From DASWJZ01 sp038211615 (lineage in GTDB: Bacteria > Pseudomonadota > Alphaproteobacteria > Rhizobiales > Afifellaceae): a stretch of 64,000 bases of DNA. Below, in pieces: positions 34,064 through 42,154 of this stretch; the first letter of the stretch is position 1, and each line of letters begins with the position of its first letter. The stretch is taken from NCBI GenBank assembly GCA_038211615.1, contig JBBQVL010000007.1, forward strand, positions 1-64,000. The letters run 5' to 3'. The translations under genes were made by a program, and so were the position numbers. The notes under the pieces were generated by a model that was not told the origin of the DNA, searched no databases, and was given only the letters and a program-made list of their open reading frames with translations.

Positions 34064-34078
34064 TTAACCCTTCGTTAA
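34064..34078. promoter_or_regulatory. Perfect CtrA-type box, TTAA-N7-TTAA
   Basis: TTAACCCTTCGTTAA is an exact match to the full CtrA consensus TTAA-N7-TTAA, the cell-cycle regulator that controls motility genes in many alphaproteobacteria. It lies about 240-280 bases upstream of the two possible ftcR starts, with no other promoter-needing gene nearby. Direct control of ftcR by CtrA is an inference. Confidence 0.6.
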
Positions 34079-34209
34079 CCATTTTTTCTACATGCAACGG
34101 CAGCAAGGCTGACCTTTGCCTTTGTGCGGCGCAGCGCACCTGCGGGAACCGGGCTGTCGGTTGCGGGATTCTGCTATCTTTGCTTGCACCGGCGCGTCGC
34201 CGGAAAGAC

Positions 34210-34785
34210 TCACCCGCAAAATAATCTTGCGTTGGGCGTCCAAGATCCAAATCCGGTGGCGACCATGTTGGCGATGACGCTGCAGACGTAGCGCTTTTGC
34301 GCCGGGTTGTTGTTCGGTCCGGCGTGGTAGCGCGCGACCGCCATGGTCCAGGTCCCCTCGCGCGCCTTCAGCTGCTTCAGGAAGAGCGCCGCGTAGGTGA
34401 CGTTCTTCTGCGGATCGAACATCTCAGCTACCGAGGCGAACTTTTCGCCGTGATAATGCTGGTTGATCTGCATGCAGCCTATGTCGATCAGCACCGCGCC
34501 TCCGGCGCGCGCCGCGTCGAACGCCTTCAGCGCCTCGGCGACGCTTTGCGAATAGAGCGCGCGTCCCTCGACATTCATGGCGAAGGGCTGCAGCGAGCCG
34601 CGCTTGCCGGTCTCCGTCAATCCGACGGCGTAAAGCACGCCGAGAGGAATGTCGTAACGCTCGGCGGCGCGCGCCATCTCGCGCTCGCAGGCGTTCGAGG
34701 CGGTGCGGGCGGATGCGGCGTTCAGCGCGGCGCTAGACGTAATGAGCGCCGCTGCGGCGAGGATCGCGATCCGCTTCATCACCAT
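34210..34785 (-). CDS. Lytic transglycosylase (SLT) of the flagellar cluster
   Basis: 191-aa exported SLT-domain protein that probably opens peptidoglycan for rod insertion. Residues 1-27 form a signal peptide ending ASA. The catalytic Glu is in VGLTETGKRG (E58). IDIGCMQINQHYHG and VARYHAGP are the downstream SLT motifs. AGGAG precedes the ATG at 34785; a second ATG at 34779 is possible. The first 53 bases overlap the fliK 3' end. It supplies the wall-cutting function missing from the FlgJ-type rod-binding protein at 23579. Confidence 0.88.
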   Translation of the reverse strand: MVMKRIAILAAAALITSSAALNAASARTASNACEREMARAAERYDIPLGVLYAVGLTETGKRGSLQPFAMNVEGRALYSQSVAEALKAFDAARAGGAVLIDIGCMQINQHYHGEKFASVAEMFDPQKNVTYAALFLKQLKAREGTWTMAVARYHAGPNNNPAQKRYVCSVIANMVATGFGSWTPNARLFCG

Positions 34786-36190
34786 GCGTCTCCTGCGGCA
34801 ATCTTTCGCCGCGAGCGTTGCGGGAGCCTGGAGGCTGCCTGTCGCCGTCGGTCGATCCGCCTGACGGGAATTGCTGCGTGCCCTGCCCGCCGGCCTGTGC
34901 CTCGGGACTGCGAACAGCGGATGGCGCCGTTGGCGAGCCCGGCGCCTGGGCCTGTATCGTCACGTCATCGGCGCTGTAGCCGCTCTCCCGAAGAATTTTC
35001 GCGAGCAGATGGCGGTCGCGCTCCAGCAGCGACGCCGTGTCGGCGCGCTCGGCCGTCACCTTCAGATCGAGGTTTCGCCCGGTCAGCCGCATCCGCACAG
35101 TGACCCGCCCGAGGTCCTCCGGCTCCAGCGCGACCTTCAGCATCCGCAATGGCTCGCGGCTTTCGGAAGCGGGCACATTGGCCGGCAGGACCAGCGCGAA
35201 ATCGGGTGAGTCCGCACCGCCCTCGGCGATGTCCTGAAGAACTGCCGCTCCAACCTGCAGAAGAGGGGGCGTCGGTGCCAACCCCGGCCTGCCCTGCGGT
35301 TCAACGCGGCCGACGGCGTCGCTCCTGATCCTGTCGGGAGATGCCGGTCCCGCATGCGGCGGGCGGACCTGATCCACGGGATGCCGGGGGCCATCGTCCG
35401 TAGACCTGCCGGAGGGGGCGGAAGCGTCCCGCTTTGTCACGACCGGACGGAAATGCGTCTCGCGATCGAGGAGAGACACTTCCTCTCCCCCGTCAGCCGT
35501 GGCCTCGCGACCGACGACCGTTTCAGGCGCGGTTGCCTGCCTGGTCCCGGCGACCGGAGCGCGACGCGGATCGCGGAGCGGCGTCGCCGGCAGAACGAAC
35601 GGCTGTGGAGGCTGGCCTTCGATGCCCGCGCTCGACACGGCGAGGGCGCGCGCCGGGGTGGCCGTGGCGAGATCGGCCGCCCGGGGCGATTGCGCCGACT
35701 TGGCGTCTCCGGTCGGACCTGTCGCCAAGCGGCGAGAAGGTGCGCCCGGCGCGGCCTCAGCCTGAACCTCACGCGGCGTCTTTGCGGCGCTCCTCTCGGC
35801 CGCCACCGGCGCGACACTAACAGCCGCCCGCGCCGTCTGCCGCTCAGCGGGCGCGCGATGCGCGGCGCTGGCGTGCGTTGTGTTCAATGTCGGCGTCTGT
35901 TGCGGGACCGCAATCGGCATCGACGCCAGCAAGCCGCCCTCGCCGTGCAGGGCGTCGGACGCCACGCCCGGCTCCTTGATTTTTTCCGCGCCGCGCATCT
36001 CCCGTGCGCCCGCGATGGCCGGCATCGATAGAGGAGCAGCGGGACGCCGTGCAGCCCCGGCGTTCAAGCCGGACAGCACATCGTCGAAGCGCCCGCCCGA
36101 CGGCTGCGGTCGCGCCTCTTTCCCGGCAACGCCCGGCTTCGAAGCGAGCCGCACCGGGAGAACCTGATCGCCCGCACCCGTCGTCTTCAT
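34733..36190 (-). CDS. fliK: Flagellar hook-length control protein FliK (rhizobial MotD)
   Basis: 485-aa protein with a long, Pro/Ala/Arg-rich disordered N-terminal part (about 1-350) and the compact hook-length C-terminal domain (about 355-430: LKVALEPEDLGRVTVRMRL, then AERADTASLLERDRHLL). This is the Flg_hook domain, and the protein occupies the motD position, since recognised as fliK in rhizobia. The ATG at 36190 begins MKTTGAGDQ; the longer open frame upstream overlaps motC and is not credible. Overlaps the transglycosylase by 53 bases and follows motC by 13. Confidence 0.88.
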   Translation of the reverse strand: MKTTGAGDQVLPVRLASKPGVAGKEARPQPSGGRFDDVLSGLNAGAARRPAAPLSMPAIAGAREMRGAEKIKEPGVASDALHGEGGLLASMPIAVPQQTPTLNTTHASAAHRAPAERQTARAAVSVAPVAAERSAAKTPREVQAEAAPGAPSRRLATGPTGDAKSAQSPRAADLATATPARALAVSSAGIEGQPPQPFVLPATPLRDPRRAPVAGTRQATAPETVVGREATADGGEEVSLLDRETHFRPVVTKRDASAPSGRSTDDGPRHPVDQVRPPHAGPASPDRIRSDAVGRVEPQGRPGLAPTPPLLQVGAAVLQDIAEGGADSPDFALVLPANVPASESREPLRMLKVALEPEDLGRVTVRMRLTGRNLDLKVTAERADTASLLERDRHLLAKILRESGYSADDVTIQAQAPGSPTAPSAVRSPEAQAGGQGTQQFPSGGSTDGDRQPPGSRNARGERLPQETHGDEADRDPRRSGAHYV

Positions 36191-36203
36191 CTGCGCGAAC
36201 CCC

Positions 36204-37394
36204 TCAGCTTCCCGCGTCCGCCAGCAATTGCTGGGCCGCGCCCACCGCGTCATGCGCGCGCGCGACGACATCCTTGGTCGGATCGGCGGGTGCGCCCGAT
36301 GACTCCCCGTCGAGGACTTTTGTCGGCGGAGGCTCCTTGTCGACGGCGACGCTCGGCCAACGCTCCACCTGGTCGACCACCGCCAGGGCCGCTCCGAGAA
36401 GCTCGCGGTCACGCGCCGGGAGTTCTCCTTCCGCCGCCGCCGCAAGATCCGCCCGCCCTTCCGCCGGATCGCCGCTGACCGCGATGGCGGAAGCCCGATA
36501 GAGCTGCGCCCTCCGCATCTCTACGCTGCCGGGGTCGGAAAGCACCGCCGCGTCCTCCGCCGCGGCTTTCGCAAGGTTCAGCCTGGCATCGATGACGGCG
36601 ACACGGGCGATCTCGAGAAAAATCTCGCGCCGATCGGCCCTGGCGAGCGGCGTCAGGATCGACTCGAGATTCGGCACGACCTGCCCGTCCTTCTCAGAGG
36701 CGATGGCGAGATAGAATTCCGAAAAGCGATGGCGGAAGGCCTCGGCATACATGGAGCGCGGGAAGCGCGAGGCGTAGCGGATGGCGAAGAACTCGAACTG
36801 CTCGGCGTCCTTCAGCTTCGCGGCAAGCTCGATGCCGCGCCGGACCGCCGCTTCCTCGATCAAGGTGCCGGGCGACTCCAGCCGCGCCATGTTGACGAAC
36901 TGCATCGCCTGCTGCGGATCGTCCTTGGCGAGAAGCGTTGCCTTCGCCAGCGCCGATGGGCCGACAAGCGCTATCGGCAGCGCGGCGACATCGATGTCGG
37001 CCCAGAGCTTCTGCGCCTCCTCTTCCGATCCGGTCGCGTAGGCGCGCACCGCCGCGACGAGCTTTCCGCGCGCGGCGTCATCCTTCATGTCCGGCAGTTT
37101 TTCGAGGATCGCGGGATTACCGCCGCTCAGCACATAGAGAAGCGCGGCCTCGACATTGCGCGGGTCGTTCCAGGTCTCCGGCGCGGCGGCGAGGAAGCGG
37201 GCGCCGATCGTGTCGATCAGCGCGCGCCGCGCGGTCTCCGAATCCAGGGTTCCGTGCGCCATCTGGTCCTGCATCAACTGCAGCGTCCGCACCAGCTTCA
37301 CGGGTTCCGCCAGCGCTTCCGCTGCCCGACACGTCGCGCCGGCGCCGGCCACAAGAAGCACCGCGCCACCCAGCAATGCGAGCGTGCCCCTCAC
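36204..37394 (-). CDS. motC: Motility protein MotC
   Basis: 396-aa periplasmic protein. A signal peptide covers residues 1-24 (ending CRAAEA). The mature chain is helical with TPR-like features; LVRTLQLMQDQMAHG and ESPGTLIEEAAVRRGIELA are typical of rhizobial MotC, which binds MotB and affects swimming speed. It is found essentially only in Rhizobiales, so it supports the taxonomic call. ATGA overlap with motB. Confidence 0.93.
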   Translation of the reverse strand: MRGTLALLGGAVLLVAGAGATCRAAEALAEPVKLVRTLQLMQDQMAHGTLDSETARRALIDTIGARFLAAAPETWNDPRNVEAALLYVLSGGNPAILEKLPDMKDDAARGKLVAAVRAYATGSEEEAQKLWADIDVAALPIALVGPSALAKATLLAKDDPQQAMQFVNMARLESPGTLIEEAAVRRGIELAAKLKDAEQFEFFAIRYASRFPRSMYAEAFRHRFSEFYLAIASEKDGQVVPNLESILTPLARADRREIFLEIARVAVIDARLNLAKAAAEDAAVLSDPGSVEMRRAQLYRASAIAVSGDPAEGRADLAAAAEGELPARDRELLGAALAVVDQVERWPSVAVDKEPPPTKVLDGESSGAPADPTKDVVARAHDAVGAAQQLLADAGS

Positions 37395-38548
37395 GGAGAA
37401 GCCTCGCGCAGCAGGATCTCGATGCGGCGGTTTTCAGCCGCCTCGGGGTCGCCCGGCGCCTTCAGCTTGCGGTCGGCGTAACCCTCGATCGCCGCCACGC
37501 GCTTCTCGTCGAGCCCGCCTCTGACGAGCATGAAGTAGGCCATCTGCGCGCGGTCGGTTGAGAGCCGCCAATTGTCGTAGCCGGGGGTTTTGAAGGGCCG
37601 TGCATCCGTATGTCCGCGGATCGTGATCGAGCCGTTCCGCGCCTTCAGGATGGACGCGATCCGCTCCATGATGCGGATCATCTGCGGCTGCGGCTGCGCT
37701 GAGCCGATGCCGAACATGCCGAACTCGGCGTCGTCGGTGAGGCTGATCACCGTACCCTCGCCGGTCTGCTCCACCGCGACCTTCGGGCTGTGGCTCGATC
37801 CGGTCTCCGCCTTGACCGCGGCCGAGACCGCCTCCTGCAGCGCGGAGCGGCTCGTCGGCGCATCGCCCGGCGGCGGCGCGCCATTCTCCGTCTCCGACGA
37901 CATCGGAACGCTGTCGGCCGGGGGCGGAGGAGATTCGCCGGCGGGGAGCGAAAGGCGCAGCGATTGATCGGCTGGCGTTCCGGCCTCCTGCATCGCGGGC
38001 GGCGGAGCGGCGGGAGCTCCTGAATCCATTTCGGCCGGCTGACCTTGCGCCGGCTCGGTCATGAACTCCGGGTCGAATGGATCGCGGAACGGGCCGGCGC
38101 CCGCCGCGGAAACGTCGGCGCCGTTGCTTCCGCTGCCGGATCCTGCCGCTGGCGGTCCGCCGGCAATCTCGGAGAGGACCTTGTAGGGGTCCTTGAACAG
38201 CGCGTCGCGCGGGATATCCGCGGAGGGCTGTCCCTCGGCCGCGCTGCCGGGGGTGCTCGCCTCCTTGGTGCGCTCGCCGCTCAAGGGCTGGTTGTCGGAA
38301 GGGCTGTGGGTGTTATCGAGCCCCTTCCGGTTGAGCTCGGCGAGCCGCACGGGATTGAAATAGCTGGCGACCGCCTTTCGCGTATCCTCGTTGGCGGCAT
38401 TGATCAGCCACATCACCAGGAAGAAGCACATCATCGCGGTCATGAAATCGGCGAAGGCGATCTTCCAGACGCCGCCCTTGGGCATCTCCGGCTCGGTGTT
38501 CAGCCGGCGCTTGACGATGATGAGGTCCTGGAACTCCGGCTCCGCCAT
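37391..38548 (-). CDS. motB: Stator protein MotB
   Basis: 385-aa stator subunit. One transmembrane helix near the N-terminus (about residues 28-50) begins KIAFADFMTAMMCFFLVMWL, with the proton-binding Asp in FADF. A long disordered Pro/Ala-rich periplasmic region follows, longer than in enterobacteria. The C-terminal OmpA-like peptidoglycan-binding domain has ITIRGHTDARPF and RLSTDRAQMAYFMLV. It pairs with MotA at 52926 and overlaps motC by 4 bases. Confidence 0.94.
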   Translation of the reverse strand: MAEPEFQDLIIVKRRLNTEPEMPKGGVWKIAFADFMTAMMCFFLVMWLINAANEDTRKAVASYFNPVRLAELNRKGLDNTHSPSDNQPLSGERTKEASTPGSAAEGQPSADIPRDALFKDPYKVLSEIAGGPPAAGSGSGSNGADVSAAGAGPFRDPFDPEFMTEPAQGQPAEMDSGAPAAPPPAMQEAGTPADQSLRLSLPAGESPPPPADSVPMSSETENGAPPPGDAPTSRSALQEAVSAAVKAETGSSHSPKVAVEQTGEGTVISLTDDAEFGMFGIGSAQPQPQMIRIMERIASILKARNGSITIRGHTDARPFKTPGYDNWRLSTDRAQMAYFMLVRGGLDEKRVAAIEGYADRKLKAPGDPEAAENRRIEILLREASP

Positions 38549-38555
38549 AGCCTGC

Positions 38556-39188
38556 TTACTCGCTCCGGCCGCTTATCTGCCGAAGCCACGCTCCAAGCTG
38601 CGTTTCGATGACGGTGCTGTCGGCGACGACGCGGACGTCGATGTCGCCGGTCGCCTCGAAATCGATTGCCGCCGCGCTGTCGCCGAGCGCCGTCCGGACC
38701 GCCGCCAGGAGATCCTCTGGACCCGTGATCTTGAGCGACGCGGGACGCCCGCCGCGCAGGGTTTTCTCCAGCGTCCGCAGCAATTCCTCAACCATCCGCG
38801 CGCGGAGCGCGCCGTCGAGAAAGGGCGAGAGGATCGCCGCGACCGCGTCGCCGACCTGGAAGTTCAGCGCCTCGAAGGCGAGACCGATGCGCTCGCCGAG
38901 CGCGGCGCCCTCGTCGCCCGCCCAGAGCGAGCGCTGCGCCGCCAGCCGTTCTTCGAAGGCGGCCTCCGCCTCGGAGAGCTTCGCCTGGTATTCCGCGCGC
39001 GCCGTGTCGAGACCCTCGTTGCGGCCACGCAGAAATGCCGCCGCGACGCGCTCCGCCTCGCGGTCCACCGGCGCTTCGACGGGCGGCTTGACCGGACGCG
39101 AAAACGTCTGGATGACCCCTAGAGGCCGCTCGGCGAGCGGAGCGGCGCGGCTGAATTCGACGAGACGGGCGGCGGCGGGAACCGGCAT
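38556..39188 (-). CDS. FliH-like export ATPase regulator
   Basis: 210-aa protein with a Pro-rich N-terminus, a central coiled coil (AEYQAKLSEAEAAFEERL) and a C-terminal domain with RMVEELLRTLEKTL and ending IETQLGAWLRQIS. This is the FliH/YscL layout, the stator-like regulator of FliI. The start ATG overlaps the fliF stop by one base (TGATG), as fliF-fliG-fliH genes usually cluster. Sequence similarity within FliH is low, so it is a structural and contextual call. Confidence 0.75.
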   Translation of the reverse strand: MPVPAAARLVEFSRAAPLAERPLGVIQTFSRPVKPPVEAPVDREAERVAAAFLRGRNEGLDTARAEYQAKLSEAEAAFEERLAAQRSLWAGDEGAALGERIGLAFEALNFQVGDAVAAILSPFLDGALRARMVEELLRTLEKTLRGGRPASLKITGPEDLLAAVRTALGDSAAAIDFEATGDIDVRVVADSTVIETQLGAWLRQISGRSE

Positions 39189-40813
39189 CAGGATCTAGCC
39201 CCCTGATGAATCCACTGCTTCAGGATCGCCGCGGACTGCTCGTCGCTGTAGCGCACCATCTGCTCGAGCCGCTTGCGCGGCGAGCGGTTGATCTGGCTCG
39301 TCAGGTCCTCGATGAGGCTGGCTTCCGGCGTCTGCAGCGCCTGCGCCGCCGCCTCCCCACCCGGCGAGCCGTCCGCGATTGCCGCGCGGGTGGCGTCGTA
39401 GGTCGGCGTGGCGGGCTTCGCCAGGATTGCCTTGGTCGCCGGCCGCAGCCCGAACCAGATGAGGAGCAGGCTGACGAAGAGGATGGTGGCGGCGTTGACG
39501 AAGGTGCCGAGCTGGCGAACCACCAGCTCCATCATTCCGACGGGCGGAACAGGCGCGAGATCGCTCGAAGCGGGCGAGAAGTCGACCGCCACGACCTTGA
39601 TCTGGTCGCCCCGATCGGTGCGCAGATCGGCGGCGGTGGAGACAAGCTGCTGGATCTCCGCGAGCTTCTTGTCCACCTCTTCGGGTTTCGCGTCCCCCTT
39701 CTCGCCCAGAAGGCGCGCGCGGTTGACGAGAACGGCGACCGAGAGCGTCTGCAGGGAGAACCCGTCGCTGACGGTGCTGACCGTCTTGGAGGAAAGCTCG
39801 TAGTTCGTCGTCTCCTCGCGGCGATCGTTGGAGGAGTTGGCGTTCTCGCCACCGTTCGACCCCTGCGCGTCCTGCGGCAGGTTCTGCGAGACGCTCGCGG
39901 CGACACTCTGCGTCGAGTTGTTCGACGCTTCGTTCTCCTTGACGACCCGGACGGAGCGCTCGACCCGCGATTCCGGATCGTAGGTCGTTTCCGTGATCTG
40001 CTTCTTGTCGGTATTCAGGTGCGCGGTGACGTTGACCTGGAAATTCTCGATGCCGAGATACGGGGTCAGGCTCTCGCGCACGCGGTTCTGGATCTCGTCT
40101 CCGACCGTCTTCTCGAGACTCATGAACCGTCCGGGCGCGGCGTTGGCGTTGTCGTCGCCGGAGGCGAGCAGCACGCCGTCGGTGTTCAGCACCGTGACCT
40201 CGTCCGGTGTCATGCCGGGCACGGCCGCGGCGACCAGGTGGCGGATCGACTGCGCCGTGTTCGCGTCGCTCGCCGACTCGGTGCGGATGACGACGGAGGC
40301 GGAGGGCGGCTGCTGCGTGCGGCGAAACGAGCCCTGGTCGGCCATCACAATGTGGACGCGCGCCGCCTTGACCCCGTTCAGGGACTGGATCGTGCGCGCG
40401 ATCTCGCCTTCCAGCGCCCGCACCCGGGTCACGTCCTGCATGAAGGAGGTGAGGCCGAACGAGCCGAGCTGATCGAAGAGTTCGTATCCCGCATTGGCGC
40501 TTTGCGGCAGGCCTTTTCCGGCGAGCAGCATGCGGGCCTGCGATGTCTGGCCGTAGCTGACCAGGACCGCAGTGCCGTCGGCGTTGACGTCGAACTTGAT
40601 GCCGGCCTCGTTCAGCGCCGCGCCGATACGCGTGACATCTTCGCGGTCGAGGCCCGAATAGAGCACATCCATCTGCGGGCGGCTGAGATAGAGGCCTCCG
40701 AGGATGACGACGGCGAAGACCGTCACGCCGACCACGGCGAGCGCCGTCAGCCGCCTTGCACCGAGCTCCAGCAGGCTTTTCAACAGCCTGTCAGCCTGCT
40801 CACGACCGCTCAT
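39188..40813 (-). CDS. fliF: Flagellar MS-ring protein FliF
   Basis: 541-aa MS-ring subunit. Two transmembrane helices bracket the periplasmic ring-building domains: the first at about 24-45, the second at about 430-455. QMDVLYSGLDREDVTRI and VRALEGEIARTIQSLNGVKAARVHIVM (in parts: RVRALEGEIARTIQ) are strongly conserved. The C-terminus, LTSQINRSPRKRLEQMVRY, is the FliG-binding tail. First gene of the fliF-to-transglycosylase unit, with a CACGCAAG site 63 bases upstream. Confidence 0.95.
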   Translation of the reverse strand: MSGREQADRLLKSLLELGARRLTALAVVGVTVFAVVILGGLYLSRPQMDVLYSGLDREDVTRIGAALNEAGIKFDVNADGTAVLVSYGQTSQARMLLAGKGLPQSANAGYELFDQLGSFGLTSFMQDVTRVRALEGEIARTIQSLNGVKAARVHIVMADQGSFRRTQQPPSASVVIRTESASDANTAQSIRHLVAAAVPGMTPDEVTVLNTDGVLLASGDDNANAAPGRFMSLEKTVGDEIQNRVRESLTPYLGIENFQVNVTAHLNTDKKQITETTYDPESRVERSVRVVKENEASNNSTQSVAASVSQNLPQDAQGSNGGENANSSNDRREETTNYELSSKTVSTVSDGFSLQTLSVAVLVNRARLLGEKGDAKPEEVDKKLAEIQQLVSTAADLRTDRGDQIKVVAVDFSPASSDLAPVPPVGMMELVVRQLGTFVNAATILFVSLLLIWFGLRPATKAILAKPATPTYDATRAAIADGSPGGEAAAQALQTPEASLIEDLTSQINRSPRKRLEQMVRYSDEQSAAILKQWIHQGARS

Positions 40814-40875
40814 CCGCTGCCCTTCATACTTCGCGCTTCGCTGCTTCGCGATCGGGGGCAGTCTCTATGGCGAAC

Positions 40876-40883
40876 CTTGCGTG
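40876..40883 (-). promoter_or_regulatory. Flagellar CACGCAAG motif upstream of fliF
   Basis: Minus-strand CACGCAAG, 63 bases before the fliF start and 15 bases beyond the flagellin terminator. Variant of the CGCGCAAG motif in the same orientation. Confidence 0.42.
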
Positions 40884-40897
40884 GGGATTGCAGACAG

Positions 40898-40928
40898 CAA
40901 AAAGCCACGCCCCGTCAGGGGCGTGGCT
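40898..40928 (-). terminator. Intrinsic terminator of the flagellin gene
   Basis: On the minus strand AGCCACGCCCC pairs exactly with GGGGCGTGGCT (11 bp; 40928-40918 and 40913-40903) around a 4-base loop, followed by five T residues. It starts 23 bases after the flagellin stop and isolates this highly expressed gene from fliF. Confidence 0.88.
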
Positions 40929-40950
40929 CGGTAGATCGTGCGCGGGGACG

Positions 40951-41985
40951 TTAGCCGCGGAACAGCGACAGGATGTTCTGGCTGTTGGAGTTGGCGATGG
41001 AGAGCGCCTGGATGCCGAGCTGCTGCTGAACCTGCAGAGCCTGCAGACGGGTGGACTCCTTGGTCATGTCGGCATCGACGAGCTGGCCGACGCCGCGGTC
41101 GATGGCGTCCATCATGGACGATACGAAGTCCTGCTGCAGGCCGACGCGGGTCTTCACCGCGCCGAGGCTGGACGCCGCACCGGTGATGGAGGTCACGGCG
41201 CTGTCGACGGCCTTGATCATGTCCTCAAGGTCAGTCGTGTCGGCAGCGCTTTCGGTCAGGCCCGAGATGTCCAGCGTGGAGATCGTGAAGGTGGCGCCGC
41301 TCGTTGCCGTCAGTTCGGTGTCGAGCAGGCCCTGCTTGCTGGCGGCAGTGGCGTTGCTGTCGAAGAGAGCGACGGTCTTGGCTGCCACGGCTGCGACAGG
41401 CGCGGTGTCACCGGCGTCGAGGTAGTCGCCGTCGGTGTTGGCATCGACGCCCGCCACCGCGGCGGTGCCCGCGGTAAAGAGGTTGATCGAGATGGTTCCG
41501 ACCGAAACCGAGCCGCCGGAGCGCGAGAACGACGACACGACCGACTTGTCGATGCTCGCCGGCGAGGAGGTGGTGTCGATCTTGAGCCAGCTCTCGCCGC
41601 TGAACACGGCGGAGTCGGCAATGCTCGTCAGCTGATCCTGCAGAGCGCTCACTTCGCTCTGGATCTTGGTGCGGTCGACGCCGGGCTGGCGGGCCGCAAC
41701 GAGCTTGGTCTTGATCTCGTCGAGGACGTCCACGCTCTTGGTCAGGCCGGTGTAGGCGACATCGACCATGGCGGCGCCGAGGCCGAGGGCGTCCTGCACG
41801 GTGCCGAGCGCCTTGTTGTCCGACCGCATCGTGGTGGCGATGGACCAGTAGGCGGCGTTGTCGGAGGCCGTGGCAACCTTGAAGCCGGTGCTGATCCGGG
41901 CCTGCGTCGTCTCAAGCGATTTCTGCGTATGCGTCAGCGACTGCAACGCCGTCATGGCAGACGTATTTGTGATGATACTGGACAT
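40951..41985 (-). CDS. Flagellin
   Basis: 344-aa filament subunit, the only flagellin in the window. N-terminal D0/D1: SSIITNTSAMTALQSL and ARISTGFKVATASDNAAYWSIA. C-terminal: VGLQQDFVSSMMDAIDRGVG and IQALSIANSNSQNILSLFRG. The central ~150 residues are a variable Ala/Thr/Ser-rich domain, shorter than enteric flagellins. It has its own leader with two hairpins and its own terminator, so it is probably a single-gene unit controlled by FlaF/FlbT. Confidence 0.95.
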   Translation of the reverse strand: MSSIITNTSAMTALQSLTHTQKSLETTQARISTGFKVATASDNAAYWSIATTMRSDNKALGTVQDALGLGAAMVDVAYTGLTKSVDVLDEIKTKLVAARQPGVDRTKIQSEVSALQDQLTSIADSAVFSGESWLKIDTTSSPASIDKSVVSSFSRSGGSVSVGTISINLFTAGTAAVAGVDANTDGDYLDAGDTAPVAAVAAKTVALFDSNATAASKQGLLDTELTATSGATFTISTLDISGLTESAADTTDLEDMIKAVDSAVTSITGAASSLGAVKTRVGLQQDFVSSMMDAIDRGVGQLVDADMTKESTRLQALQVQQQLGIQALSIANSNSQNILSLFRG

Positions 41986-42017
41986 CTTCCGCTCCTGATT
42001 TTTTGTGATTTACGCGA

Positions 42018-42038
42018 CATACCGGATCGTCCGGTATG
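42018..42038 (-). promoter_or_regulatory. Leader hairpin 1 of flagellin
   Basis: CATACCGGA and TCCGGTATG form a perfect 9-bp stem with a 3-base loop, 33-53 bases upstream of the flagellin start. No T tract follows on the minus strand. It is a candidate target for FlbT, which acts on flagellin mRNA leaders in related bacteria. Confidence 0.5.
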
Positions 42039-42059
42039 ACAGAGCGGCGTCATGCCATT

Positions 42060-42083
42060 TGAGCTTCCGTTCGGGAGAGCTCA
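42060..42083 (-). promoter_or_regulatory. Leader hairpin 2 of flagellin
   Basis: TGAGCT (42060-42065) pairs with AGCTCA (42078-42083), extended inward by TCC/GGA with one bulged base. It lies 75-98 bases upstream of the flagellin start, next to leader hairpin 1. Confidence 0.35.
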
Positions 42084-42142
42084 ACCTGCCATAGAGGGGA
42101 TGCTAGCCGGGAAATGTTTCTTGAGGATTAACGGCAATTGGT

Positions 42143-42150
42143 TTTGCGCG
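42143..42150 (-). promoter_or_regulatory. Flagellar CGCGCAAA motif upstream of flagellin
   Basis: Minus-strand CGCGCAAA, 158 bases before the flagellin start and just after the fliP stop. Weakest and most distant match to the flagellar motif. Confidence 0.28.
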
Positions 42151-42154
42151 ATCG

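Larger units (their letters stand above)
33824..34209. other. AT-rich regulatory gap upstream of ftcR
   Basis: About 390 bases, much richer in A and T than any other part of the cluster, with no convincing gene; two short + strand frames here lack ribosome-binding sites and family-like sequence. It holds a flagellar CGCAAG site at 33884 and a perfect CtrA-type box at 34064. It separates ftcR from the end of the fliF-to-transglycosylase unit and should be the ftcR promoter region. Confidence 0.65.

Noticed and set aside
33774..34067. 97-aa + strand frame in the AT-rich gap
   Set aside because: No ribosome-binding site or family resemblance; overlaps the ftcR start and the CtrA box, so it is read as regulatory DNA.
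34036..34224. 62-aa + strand frame
   Set aside because: Overlaps the CtrA box and the 3' end of the transglycosylase gene; no coding signal.
34220..34230. Extra CGCAAGATTAT copy near the transglycosylase stop
   Set aside because: Matches the flgB site over 11 bases but is inside coding sequence (the last codons) and ~400 bases from ftcR; probably chance.
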